IMG/VR virus record: IMGVR_UViG_3300030117_007074 | Span: 1-39,798 of that record | DNA: 39,798 nt | Direction: 5' to 3' (one strand) | Source of the DNA: a virus | Part shown: positions 28,372 through 36,498 of the stretch, piece after piece | How positions within the stretch are numbered: the first letter of the stretch is position 1 | Layout of the letters: the number at the start of each line of letters is the position of its first letter | Made by a program: the position numbers and the translations under genes | The notes under the pieces: generated by a model | The model's database searches: none | Seen by the model: the letters and a program-made list of their open reading frames with translations, nothing else | What the model was told of the DNA's origin: nothing

Positions 28372-30786
28372 ATGGCTCTGCCTCCCGAAAATTTCGATGC
28401 CGAAGCTGGCTTGCCGCTGGATGAGCGGATGTCTCTCGGTGACGCTATGGAGCCCGGCGATGTGCGTCAGGCTCCGACATTTCCTGCCCCCGAGCCCCTG
28501 AAGTATGGCTCGGAGGAGGCCGCGGAGATCGTCCAGGCCGGGAAGAGGGTATATAGCGACGGCGTGTCTGCCCGTGAGAAGTGGGCCGGCAATCATAAAA
28601 TCTATGACCAGATGTTCCGTGGTCAGGTCGAAGAGTTCTCGCGTCGCGAGGGTCCCTGGGAGGGGTCCTCGCATTTGCACGTACAGATGCCCTACTGGCT
28701 TGTAGACGCTCTCAATGCCCGTCTTGTCCATACCATCTGGAATCAGAATCCCCTTGTTCAGGCGATGTGGGAGGAAGATGGCGACGCTGCCGTTGCCAAG
28801 AAGGCTGCTCGCCTTGTGGAGTGGCACCTCCAGCCCAAGCGCATGAATGCTCGGGAGGCGTGGTCGCGAGCTTCCAAGATCCGCCTTATTCACGGCAGCA
28901 GCTTCACCCTGGTGTCGTGGGCGCACGATACCCACACCTACCGCGTCGTCGTAGATCAGGATCCGCAGATGGAGTCGGCAGTAGATCCTTATGGGATGCC
29001 GATGATCGATGAGGTGACGGGCGAGCCTGTGGAGCTTCCGGATCCTGATGCTGGCGAGGCCGAGGTCGATACTGTCACGGAGACGCTCTACCAGGGTCCC
29101 GTCGTCCATCCTCTGGAATGGGATGATGTCGTCCTGCCCGTTGGTGCCATGAACTGCCAGCCGAAGAGGCTGAAGAATCCCGGCGGCTCAGATTGGGTGT
29201 TCGTGCGTTCCCACGAGCTCTTCTCGGACATCAAGAAGAAGTTCAACTCGGGCGTCTATCCCAATGCTTTCGATGATGACCGAACGGAGGAGTGGTGGCT
29301 GGAGAATGCATCGACTCCGGAGACGACATCTCGGGATCGCCAGCAGGACAGCATGGAGGGCGTCAACAGATCGCAGGCGCAAGCGTCGTCGCCCGAAGCT
29401 CGCCCCAATCCAGAATTTGAGATCCTCACCTGGATGGTGCCGTGGGAGCATCCCGACACTGGCGAAGAAGAAGAGATGGTCTTCTACTTCTGCAAGGGCC
29501 CCGATGTGTTCCTGGGGGGCTTCCTGCTGACGGACCTCGTCTGGACGGGCGAGCGTCCCCTCGTTGAGAAGCACTATCAGACGATCAGCAACCGCGTCTA
29601 TTCGATGGGCGTGATGGAAATCTGTCGGCACCTGTCGGAGGAGCTCGACACCCTGCACAACATGCGTGTCGATGTCGGGACCGCAACCAACTTGCCGTGG
29701 TACTTCGTCCGCGCCTCGTCGTATATCAATCCCAACGATATAACTCTCAGGCCGCTTGAGCTTGTCCCCATCGATGACCCTCGTGATGTCGTCGCCCCCC
29801 AGGTTCAGAATGTCACCGCCTTTTACTACCAGGAGGAGCAGCTCCTGCTGTCCATCATCGAGCGTGTGATGGGCATCACGGACCTCTTCCTGGGGGTCTC
29901 ACCGCAGTCCGGTGCGAGTGCGCGACACGCAACCGGCTTCCTGGGCACCAAGCAGGAGGCCGAGGCGCGGCTGTCGCAGCCCCTGGCTCAGGACTCGGAG
30001 TCGTTTTCGCAGCTCTGCCGCCTGATCTACAACCTGGAAATGCAGTGGGGGCCCATCGAGCGCAACTTCCGCCTTGAGGGCATGGACTCCGAAGTGTCGC
30101 GCCACGGCCTGACGCGTGACGACCTGTGGTTCCGTGGGCAGTATGATTTCCGTCTCGGTGCCAATGTCGGGATGATGGCGCAGACCAACCGTTTCGAGCG
30201 TGCCCAGCAGGCTTTCCAGATTCTCAGCGCAAGCCCCCTCGTAAATCAAGACCAGGGCAGGATGTGGGAGGTGACGGCGGAGATGCTCCGGTCGATGGGC
30301 TATCGCGACTACGAAATCCAGAGCTTCATAGGCCCCAAGAATGCCGTTGCGTCGGCAGACTCGAAGAGCCAGGACGAAGAGATCGCGGAGATGATCCAGC
30401 ACGTTCATGGCCCCGGCAACCCGGCACCGATCAGTCCCAGCGACAACGATCAGGACCACATCGACAAGATCCGCGAGTTCCTGAATGGCCCGATCTGGCC
30501 GGCGGTATGGAATGAAAATGCGGAACGGGCGATCTCCAGGCACAGCGAGCTGCATACCCAAGCTATCCAGCTCAAGCAAATGCAGGAGCAGGCAGCTACT
30601 GCAGGAGCCCTGCCGGGTAATGCGGGTGGTGGACAGGCTCCAGGTCCGGCAGGCCTCGAAGAGCGAGCGATGGCGCAGATACCGAATGCGGGATCCATGC
30701 CGGGTCTGCAGTCGATCATTCAGGGCATTGCTACGGAGTCTCCCGGCAGTAATGGCGCAGCCAATATGCCGCCACCGCAGGTATGA
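28372..30786 (+). CDS. Portal protein
   Basis: 804 residues. ATG 28372 is chosen for GGAG eight bases upstream; a longer frame from 28240 would translate the terminator. N-terminal GPWEGSSHLHVQMPYWLVDALNARL and the long helical middle are typical of podovirus portals. RPLELVPIDDPRDVVAPQVQN and FLGTKQEAEARLSQPL are near the wing/stem transition. Gln/Ala/Gly-rich C-terminus. It forms the dodecameric vertex for DNA entry and docks the terminase. Length is normal for large podovirus portals. Confidence 0.85.
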   Translation: MALPPENFDAEAGLPLDERMSLGDAMEPGDVRQAPTFPAPEPLKYGSEEAAEIVQAGKRVYSDGVSAREKWAGNHKIYDQMFRGQVEEFSRREGPWEGSSHLHVQMPYWLVDALNARLVHTIWNQNPLVQAMWEEDGDAAVAKKAARLVEWHLQPKRMNAREAWSRASKIRLIHGSSFTLVSWAHDTHTYRVVVDQDPQMESAVDPYGMPMIDEVTGEPVELPDPDAGEAEVDTVTETLYQGPVVHPLEWDDVVLPVGAMNCQPKRLKNPGGSDWVFVRSHELFSDIKKKFNSGVYPNAFDDDRTEEWWLENASTPETTSRDRQQDSMEGVNRSQAQASSPEARPNPEFEILTWMVPWEHPDTGEEEEMVFYFCKGPDVFLGGFLLTDLVWTGERPLVEKHYQTISNRVYSMGVMEICRHLSEELDTLHNMRVDVGTATNLPWYFVRASSYINPNDITLRPLELVPIDDPRDVVAPQVQNVTAFYYQEEQLLLSIIERVMGITDLFLGVSPQSGASARHATGFLGTKQEAEARLSQPLAQDSESFSQLCRLIYNLEMQWGPIERNFRLEGMDSEVSRHGLTRDDLWFRGQYDFRLGANVGMMAQTNRFERAQQAFQILSASPLVNQDQGRMWEVTAEMLRSMGYRDYEIQSFIGPKNAVASADSKSQDEEIAEMIQHVHGPGNPAPISPSDNDQDHIDKIREFLNGPIWPAVWNENAERAISRHSELHTQAIQLKQMQEQAATAGALPGNAGGGQAPGPAGLEERAMAQIPNAGSMPGLQSIIQGIATESPGSNGAANMPPPQV

Positions 30787-31052
30787 CAGAAGACCTGACG
30801 CTGACAGATGAGGAGCGTGTGGCCCTTTGGGAGATGGTCCACATGACGGGGTGGTCGGTCATTCGGCGTCTTGTCGCGACCCAGGCGGCTCTGCGGGAGC
30901 AGGACGTTCTCGTCTACTCCCGCCCTGGTCACGACGGCGAGGAGCGAATGTTTGAGTCGGGACGGGCGGCGGGAGTGAGGGAGATGAATGATTACTTGAA
31001 CAGGGTTGAAGAGAGTGCCGCTCCTACAGTTGCCCCTCGGGCACAAGCGTGA
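30783..31052 (+). CDS. Hypothetical small protein after portal (89 aa)
   Basis: ATGA overlap with the portal stop. 89 residues, acidic helix (LTLTDEERVALWEMVHMTGW...) and RMFESGRAAGVREMNDYLN. Similar tiny genes follow portal genes in many podoviruses. Function unknown. Confidence 0.55.
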   Translation: MTEDLTLTDEERVALWEMVHMTGWSVIRRLVATQAALREQDVLVYSRPGHDGEERMFESGRAAGVREMNDYLNRVEESAAPTVAPRAQA

Positions 31053-31263
31053 TGTTATCCGAAACCGTATCGGTCGGTCGGATTCCTTTGTGGTTCTGGA
31101 TTTTGGAGACACGCGTCCAGCAACGCTGGGCCGCCAGGTGCCAGATCCTGTCGTCATTGAAGAAGGGCTGACTGTCGGCCAGCTCCTTAAGGTTGCCGAC
31201 ATCTGTAAAGCAGAAGCTGAAAAGAGAGACAAGCGGCAGAATAAACGTAAACGCCAAACTTGA
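31006..31263 (+). CDS. Hypothetical small basic protein (about 85 aa)
   Basis: Start uncertain (TTG 31006 or GTG 31015); overlaps the previous gene in another frame. C-terminus VGQLLKVADICKAEAEKRDKRQNKRKRQT is basic. Coding is plausible but not certain. Confidence 0.4.
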   Translation: MKRVPLLQLPLGHKRDVIRNRIGRSDSFVVLDFGDTRPATLGRQVPDPVVIEEGLTVGQLLKVADICKAEAEKRDKRQNKRKRQT

Positions 31264-31277
31264 AGGAGGTGATCCCC

Positions 31278-31409
31278 TTGCCAGGCAAATCAGGGTATGA
31301 CGGTGGCAAGAGCATGCAGAAAGTGACGCGAGCCAGCCAGGCAAATCCTGGCGGAATGAAGAAGGCGAAGAAGGTTAAGTCAGGGTCCCCCAAGCGGAAG
31401 ATGTGGTAA
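31278..31409 (+). CDS. Tiny basic protein with full-length anti-SD match (43 aa)
   Basis: TTG at 31278, stop at 31407. The leader AAGGAGGTGATCC (31263-31275) is the complete complement of the canonical 16S rRNA 3' end and ends three bases before the TTG, with GGAGG eight bases away. Product: PGKSGYDGGKSMQKVTRASQ..., then lysine-rich (KKAKKVKSGSPKRKMW). No hydrophobic region. Its place between portal and scaffold suggests a small head protein, or DNA-binding/packaging role. Confidence 0.6.
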   Translation: MPGKSGYDGGKSMQKVTRASQANPGGMKKAKKVKSGSPKRKMW

Positions 31410-31416
31410 GGGGATG

Positions 31417-31462
31417 GCGCACTCTGCACAGTGCGCGTGAAGCACACGACACCATTACGCGA
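31417..31462 (+). promoter_or_regulatory. Hairpin plus conserved box, copy C
   Basis: Hairpin GCGCACT/AGTGCGC with a 6-nt loop (31417-31436), then CACACGACACCATTACGCGA (31443-31462), identical to copy A in 19 of 20 positions. The scaffold start is 12 bp downstream. Confidence 0.6.
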
Positions 31463-31474
31463 TAGGCTGCGAGA

Positions 31475-32425
31475 ATGCCAGAAGAGACTTCAAACACAAT
31501 GGGCTCGGACACAACGCCCGATAGCGTTGTCGCGGAGAGGCCCAGTCCGCAACCGCAACCTGAGGTAGCCGCCGAACCAGAACCTGAGATCCGGTTTTCG
31601 CTTGCTGACGCGACAGATCAGCCCGGTGACGAGGGAGAGGGCGAAGAGGGCCGCGTGCCCTCCGGTCGTCTTCGTGAGGAGGCGGACAGGCGCAGGGCGG
31701 CAGAGGATCAGAATGCTCTGCTGCAACAGCAGAACCTCATCCTCAACGAACAGGTGAGGATGAACAGTCAGCAGGCGCAGGCAGAATCCCCGAGCGCGGA
31801 TCCTGTATCGGAACTCCGGTCACCTTTTGGTCCGGACGAAGAGGGGGACAAAGCGTTTTCAGCAGTAAAGGGTGTTGCCGATCACGTTGCCCAGCAGACG
31901 GCTGATTCTTTGCGCGAGGAGATCCGACGGGATCTTCAGTCGGAGATCAATCAGAAGTTTGGTACGGTGACAGCCTCGATGACCATTGCGAACCAGATTT
32001 CTGGCTTGCAGGAGCAGGGCCTCATCGATGAGTCTGCCGGCAAGGAAATCAGCAAACGGATGGGCGATGCCATCCAGGCAAACCCGCAGTGGGGGCAAGC
32101 CGAGAACCAGGAGCATCTGCTTAACAAGGTGTGGACCGACATGATGCGAAGCGGAGAAATAAAGCCTCGCACGGTCAACCCCTCTCAGTCTGGCAGCAAT
32201 GGCTATCCAATGCAGCCGGGTGGCGGAGCACCTAACGGTCTCAGCCAGAGGCAAGTTCGTGAGCAGAATGATCGCCAGCTCCTGGAGATTCAGCGGCGCA
32301 ATTCGCGCCAGTTGGGTGGCCTGTCTATTGAGCAACTCCGCGAACTCGGTGGCGACGCGCCACAGGCGAGCGGCGTTGGCGATTCCCGCAATCCCACACA
32401 GCACTCGTATGTGCATCGGAGGTAA
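31475..32425 (+). CDS. Capsid assembly scaffolding protein
   Basis: 316 residues. N-terminal 70 are acidic and disordered (PEVAAEPEPEIRF...), the middle is a coiled coil (LREEADRRRAAEDQNALLQQQNLILNEQV), the C-terminus is basic and Gln-rich (REQNDRQLLEIQRRNSRQL). This is the classic layout of phage scaffolds, and its place upstream of the capsid gene fits. Start after box copy C; weak Shine-Dalgarno. No protease domain visible. Confidence 0.75.
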   Translation: MPEETSNTMGSDTTPDSVVAERPSPQPQPEVAAEPEPEIRFSLADATDQPGDEGEGEEGRVPSGRLREEADRRRAAEDQNALLQQQNLILNEQVRMNSQQAQAESPSADPVSELRSPFGPDEEGDKAFSAVKGVADHVAQQTADSLREEIRRDLQSEINQKFGTVTASMTIANQISGLQEQGLIDESAGKEISKRMGDAIQANPQWGQAENQEHLLNKVWTDMMRSGEIKPRTVNPSQSGSNGYPMQPGGGAPNGLSQRQVREQNDRQLLEIQRRNSRQLGGLSIEQLRELGGDAPQASGVGDSRNPTQHSYVHRR

Positions 32426-32427
32426 GC

Positions 32428-33219
32428 GTGCCAGCAGCTAAAGTGACAAAAAAGCTGACTGCCGAAGCTGAGTGGGCAGTCGGGAAAATCGAAGCAGAAG
32501 GCAAGGGTATGTGGAAGTGTCCGTATGACGACTGGACACCTGTCGTCAACGATCCTGCAGAAGCTCGCCAGGCCATTGGTGAGCACCTGATGAGGGATCA
32601 CGCGGACCAGATTGAGTTTGCCATGGCCTATCCCGAATTGGGGTGGGACGCTCGGGCAAACCTTTTGGAGAAGAAGAAGCTGGAAGAAGATGAGTTGTTC
32701 GACCCGGCAATGGCAGGACTAACCGTTGGCGAGGACAGCGAAAACTTCGACATGCTCTACGTGCCTAACGGTGTTAAGCAGACCCTGAAGAAACGTGGGT
32801 CTAAGCGTCGATGGGTCACATCTGACAACGCTCAGCGATACAAGGATCGTGGGTATCGCTTTGTCGAGAGAAGTGATGACCTGGAGATGCCACAGCAGTT
32901 TGATCACTCGGACACCAAAGTCCGGTCTCGTGAGCTGATGCTCATGGAGATCCCCGAGCCCATCGTCAAGGCGGGTGATGCGCGGAAGGCGCGAGCGATT
33001 GAAGAGTCGGGAAACCCCGACGCTCGCATCGAAAACCGTATGCGTCAACTCGGGGATGTCGAGGAGAAGGCTTACGACCACTACCGAGGCCAAGGTGTTC
33101 CGCACGAAAATGCAATGAAACTCGCTCGAACGGTTGGTGCTCGCGTGTCTCAGGGTGACTTCGGTCAGCCGCACGTAAGCCACGAGCCTGGGGCGAATGT
33201 TCAAATTCATCGGAGATAG
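32428..33219 (+). CDS. Head-region protein with C-H-H motif (263 aa)
   Basis: GTG start two bases after scaffold. Residues about 30-55 contain KCPYDDWTPVVNDPAEARQAIGEHLMRDH, which could form a Cys/His zinc site (one Cys only, so incomplete). Charged, helical remainder ending VQIHRR, similar to the scaffold's SYVHRR end, suggesting a shared docking tail. No family recognised; a minor head or scaffold-partner protein is likely. Confidence 0.55.
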   Translation: MPAAKVTKKLTAEAEWAVGKIEAEGKGMWKCPYDDWTPVVNDPAEARQAIGEHLMRDHADQIEFAMAYPELGWDARANLLEKKKLEEDELFDPAMAGLTVGEDSENFDMLYVPNGVKQTLKKRGSKRRWVTSDNAQRYKDRGYRFVERSDDLEMPQQFDHSDTKVRSRELMLMEIPEPIVKAGDARKARAIEESGNPDARIENRMRQLGDVEEKAYDHYRGQGVPHENAMKLARTVGARVSQGDFGQPHVSHEPGANVQIHRR

Positions 33220-33222
33220 GCA

Positions 33223-33720
33223 ATGGCAAATGTAGACAGTGCCTTTGGGTTTCTTCCTACCCCTCTCCTGCGCTCGCGTCCCTACACCTCTGGTGGTGGG
33301 TCCACGGCGACGTTCATCGGTGATGTAATGGCTGCTGACGGTAACGGGGATGTCGATCCCGCTGCTGCCACTAGCATCGAAATCATCGGATCTAGTCTTA
33401 CATACCTGGAAGCATCGGGCACCGGCACGCAAGTGATTGCAGACCATCCCGATCAGGAGTTTCACGCCCAGGATGATGGACAGGGGACAGTCGCAACGAC
33501 GCTGATCTTCGGCAACGCCGATCACGTTGCGACCGCAGGAAGCACGGTTACGAAGAAGTCGAAACACGAGCTTGACGGATCCACCTTTGCCTCTAGCGCG
33601 GCAGGCTTCCGTCTTCTGGATCTTGTTGATAACCCTGACTCGGCAGTCGCAGACTTTGCGATCTGGAGATGTGTGTGCGTTGAGCACCATCTCACCACGC
33701 CGACTTCTGCAGGACTCTAA
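33223..33720 (+). CDS. Putative head decoration protein
   Basis: 165 residues. The opening MANVDSAFGFLPTPLLRSRPYTSGG and beta-rich Thr/Ala-rich body (FIGDVMAADGNGDVDPAAATS) match phage head decoration proteins of podovirus and related marine phages, from memory. It immediately precedes the capsid gene. Strong ribosome site of the capsid gene follows. Confidence 0.65.
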   Translation: MANVDSAFGFLPTPLLRSRPYTSGGGSTATFIGDVMAADGNGDVDPAAATSIEIIGSSLTYLEASGTGTQVIADHPDQEFHAQDDGQGTVATTLIFGNADHVATAGSTVTKKSKHELDGSTFASSAAGFRLLDLVDNPDSAVADFAIWRCVCVEHHLTTPTSAGL

Positions 33721-33739
33721 AGGGAGGTGAACTCACGGT

Positions 33740-34675
33740 ATGCCAGCAATAGCTAATACTACCAACTTCCCGAATGATACCACGTTACGTGGTATACACA
33801 TGATCTGCTACCAGGCATGGTCGCAGAGGGATCCCGTTGGTAGGTCACTTTTCAACGTGTACGACAGTACACAGTACCGGGAACACTCGTTGACATTCGG
33901 TGGCCTCGGCCTGATGGACACCAAGGTCGAAGGTGACACCATCAATTACGATGCTCCCGTCGAAGGGTTCCTCGAAACGTTTACGCACGTCGTCTACGCG
34001 AAGGGCGTGCGTATCACGATGGAGCAGTGGTCCGACGACTTGTATGGGGTTATGGAAGACAGCCCCGCCGAGCTCGGGCGCATGGCGTATGCAACCGAGG
34101 AAACCATTCTGGCGAACCACTTCAACAACGGGTTCAACAGTTCTTATGCCGGTGCTGATGGTAAAGAGCTGTTCGCCACGGATCACGTTCGCGAGAACGG
34201 AGATACCTACAAGAACGAGCTGAGCACGGCTGCAGACCTGGCGGCTACTTCGCTAGAGCAGGCACTCATCGACTTCCGTGGATTCCGTGACGGCGGTGGG
34301 AAGCGACTCCAGATCAAGCCGGAGACGCTCCTTGTTGCTCCTGACGATCAGTTCACGGCAGCGAAGATTCTCGATTCGACCAACAGCCCCACCGTCAACT
34401 ATGGTGGCTCGGGCTTTGGCGACTCGGCAGTCAACCCGATCAACGGTCTCGGGCTCACGATGCAGGTATGGGACTACCTCACATACGGCAACGGTGCCTG
34501 GTATCTGTTGGCAAACAAGTCAGACCATAAGCTGACACTCTATGAGCGCGAGCCGTTCAGCACGAGTGACGTTTATGATTTTGATACGGGTGACCTGAAG
34601 TTCCGTGGTTGGTTCCGTCAGTCTTCTGGCTGGGCCGATCCTCGAGGTGTCTTCGGCACGCCTGGAGCAGCGTAA
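33740..34675 (+). CDS. Major capsid protein
   Basis: 311 residues with an HK97-fold-like look: a long N-terminal helix region, DYDAP..., ITMEQWSDDLYGVMEDSPAELGRMAYATEETI (spine helix), RLQIKPETLLVAPDD (P-domain strand). Its preceding GGGAGGTGA is among the best ribosome sites here, as expected for the most abundant protein. Position after scaffold and decoration genes supports it. A hairpin follows at 34690. Confidence 0.85.
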   Translation: MPAIANTTNFPNDTTLRGIHMICYQAWSQRDPVGRSLFNVYDSTQYREHSLTFGGLGLMDTKVEGDTINYDAPVEGFLETFTHVVYAKGVRITMEQWSDDLYGVMEDSPAELGRMAYATEETILANHFNNGFNSSYAGADGKELFATDHVRENGDTYKNELSTAADLAATSLEQALIDFRGFRDGGGKRLQIKPETLLVAPDDQFTAAKILDSTNSPTVNYGGSGFGDSAVNPINGLGLTMQVWDYLTYGNGAWYLLANKSDHKLTLYEREPFSTSDVYDFDTGDLKFRGWFRQSSGWADPRGVFGTPGAA

Positions 34676-34689
34676 GATGGTCAATCTTG

Positions 34690-34717
34690 GGGAGAGGATC
34701 CGGTTGGGTCCTCTCCC
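34690..34717 (+). terminator. Hairpin after capsid gene
   Basis: GGGAGAGGATCC pairs with GGGTCCTCTCCC (twelve pairs, one T-G) round GGTT. No T-run; probably partial termination or mRNA stabilisation that raises capsid level. Confidence 0.7.
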
Positions 34718-34739
34718 TGAGTAAATCTGGAGAACCCTC

Positions 34740-34976
34740 ATGGCAATCGATATTGACGCAATCGTTGCAAAGCACCGAGCAGGCTGCAACGTGAATGTGT
34801 CCGAGGCTCGTGTCGAAGCCCTCTGCAGTGCTTCCCTGGACAATCTGAGGGCGAGCGTGGAGGCAAATGCGTTTGGTCCTGGAGCTCAGGATCTTGCGGC
34901 AGAGATCCTGTCGGCGCGGATGTCCGAGCCGAAGCCTGCGAAGAAGGCCAAGAAGGCCAAGAAGGCCAAGAAGTAG
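34740..34976 (+). CDS. Small protein with Lys-Ala tail (78 aa)
   Basis: 78 residues: helical N-terminus (IDAIVAKHRAGCNVNVSEARVEALCSASL), C-terminus of four repeated KKA units (PAKKAKKAKKAKK, 34937-34973). Such tails occur on phage head proteins that touch DNA. GGAG lies upstream. No family known. Confidence 0.55.
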   Translation: MAIDIDAIVAKHRAGCNVNVSEARVEALCSASLDNLRASVEANAFGPGAQDLAAEILSARMSEPKPAKKAKKAKKAKK

Positions 34977-34977
34977 G

Positions 34978-35193
34978 ATGTCTGGTGTAGAGTATCGGCC
35001 AGGAAAGGTGGGTGCCGTCATCAGGGCATCAACAGGCAAGTCTAAGAAGTCTATTCGTGACATCATCTGCGCGGGTGCAGCCGCTCTGAACGAGTCCACA
35101 GGACGCGGACTCTCAAGACCATCAAGTGGTTTAGGAGGATTATCCGATGGCTGCACCAACCCCCGTCACCAACCAGACCCAGCAGGGACATAA
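34978..35193 (+). CDS. Hypothetical head-completion-region protein (71 aa)
   Basis: ATG 34978, two bases after the previous stop. 71 residues; SIRDIICAGAAALNESTGRGLSRPSSGLGG. Its last 47 bp overlap the next gene. Real but unknown, or partly random. Moderate doubt. Confidence 0.4.
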   Translation: MSGVEYRPGKVGAVIRASTGKSKKSIRDIICAGAAALNESTGRGLSRPSSGLGGLSDGCTNPRHQPDPAGT

Positions 35194-35527
35194 CGTCCAC
35201 CTGTTGTGGGATGCTCTGTGGACTGACGGAAACCAGCATACCGACAAGGTCGTCCTCGACCTTTCTGCACTCAACTACACATCGAAAATCAAAATCCAGA
35301 AAGTCGTCATCAATGCCTCTTCGGGCATCGATGTAAGGCTGGAGCTGGATGCCGGTACTGACGAGCTCGTGGCTTCGCATCCACTGGGTGCGAGTGGGGC
35401 GATCACGTATGACTTCCGTGACACCCTCAATGGTGGGATCGTCGGATCTGGCGATCTGCTCCTGTCATCACTGAGCGGTGCGGATGGCGACCGGGTGATG
35501 ATAGAGGTTGTCGCAAGGACTTACTGA
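35147..35527 (+). CDS. Structural beta-sandwich-like protein (126 aa)
   Basis: AGGAGGATT precedes the ATG. 126 residues, beta-rich with alternating hydrophobics (KIQKVVINASSGIDVRLELDAG, GDRVMIEVVARTY). Possibly a capsid-stabilising or head-tail joining protein. Its TGA overlaps the next start. Confidence 0.55.
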   Translation: MAAPTPVTNQTQQGHNVHLLWDALWTDGNQHTDKVVLDLSALNYTSKIKIQKVVINASSGIDVRLELDAGTDELVASHPLGASGAITYDFRDTLNGGIVGSGDLLLSSLSGADGDRVMIEVVARTY

Positions 35528-36498
35528 TGGCTAAGACCCTCGGCGCAACAATCAACAATGCTCTGCGAGTAATCGGTGAGCCCGACATAACGGAGTTCAC
35601 CTCTGCCAATCAGTTGCAGAACATTTTGATCGATACGGCCAACGAGGCTGTTCACGACATCCTGGAGGCTGCTCGGTATCGGTGGGGTATGCATCGTGAT
35701 TATTTCACGACGCACGACGACCTGACGACGGGAACGGTAGTCGTTACGAACGGCAGCACCACTGTCACCAGCAGCGGCAACAACTTCACTAATGTCGCTG
35801 CAGGCGATGTTCTTCGCGTGACTGGTGACCAGACTTCCTATGTGGTCGCATCGGTGAACACGTCTGCAAATCCCGATACGCTCGTCCTTGAAGACGCCTA
35901 TCAAGGGACGACAGCTTCTGCTGCTGAGTATGTCATCTTCCGCGACACATACGCACTCTCGATTACGGGTCTGGACGAGGTTGTCGTAGCGCGGTATGGC
36001 GAGAATGCCATGACCGGCAGTGACGAAATCCGGCTCACCAACATTCAAAACATCTATGACCGTGCTGATGGCGACATCCACAAGAACACTTCAGGAAAGC
36101 CGAAGTGGATGGCCCAGCGCAGTCCCAACTCATCGAATAACCCGCAGTGGCTGCTCTGGCCGTATCCCAAGGATGCCTATGTCGTAGAGCTTTGGCACAC
36201 GATACGGTTTACGAGCAACACGACCTTTGCTACGGAAATGTTTGGAGGGGATGCGCCAGACATCGCCTACGATGCCGTCTCTCACAAGTGCCGTGAGCGT
36301 GCGTGTTTGTATGACGAGGACATGAGGCAGGCGCAGTACTGGGCGCAGCAATATGAGCGAGCCCGGTTCCAGCTCGTGAGCCGAGAGTCTCGAGCACATC
36401 GTGATGATCGATCTATGTCTGTTGAGACATACCGTCGCGGCACCTATAGGGTTCGTGGCTTTACGGCGGTTTCGCAGATCGCCTTTGACCGGGTGTAA
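35527..36498 (+). CDS. Head-to-tail adaptor (tail tubular protein A-like)
   Basis: 323 residues. N-terminal helices (INNALRVIGEPDITEFTSAN, LIDTANEAVHDILEAARYRW) and the typical adaptor C-terminus (YDAVSHKCRERACLYDEDMRQAQYWAQQYERARFQ), with a beta insert (VVVTNGSTTVTSSGNNF). Same plan as T7 gp11 and P22 gp4-like adaptors, which join portal and tail nozzle. Neighbouring nozzle gene supports it. Confidence 0.75.
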   Translation: MAKTLGATINNALRVIGEPDITEFTSANQLQNILIDTANEAVHDILEAARYRWGMHRDYFTTHDDLTTGTVVVTNGSTTVTSSGNNFTNVAAGDVLRVTGDQTSYVVASVNTSANPDTLVLEDAYQGTTASAAEYVIFRDTYALSITGLDEVVVARYGENAMTGSDEIRLTNIQNIYDRADGDIHKNTSGKPKWMAQRSPNSSNNPQWLLWPYPKDAYVVELWHTIRFTSNTTFATEMFGGDAPDIAYDAVSHKCRERACLYDEDMRQAQYWAQQYERARFQLVSRESRAHRDDRSMSVETYRRGTYRVRGFTAVSQIAFDRV

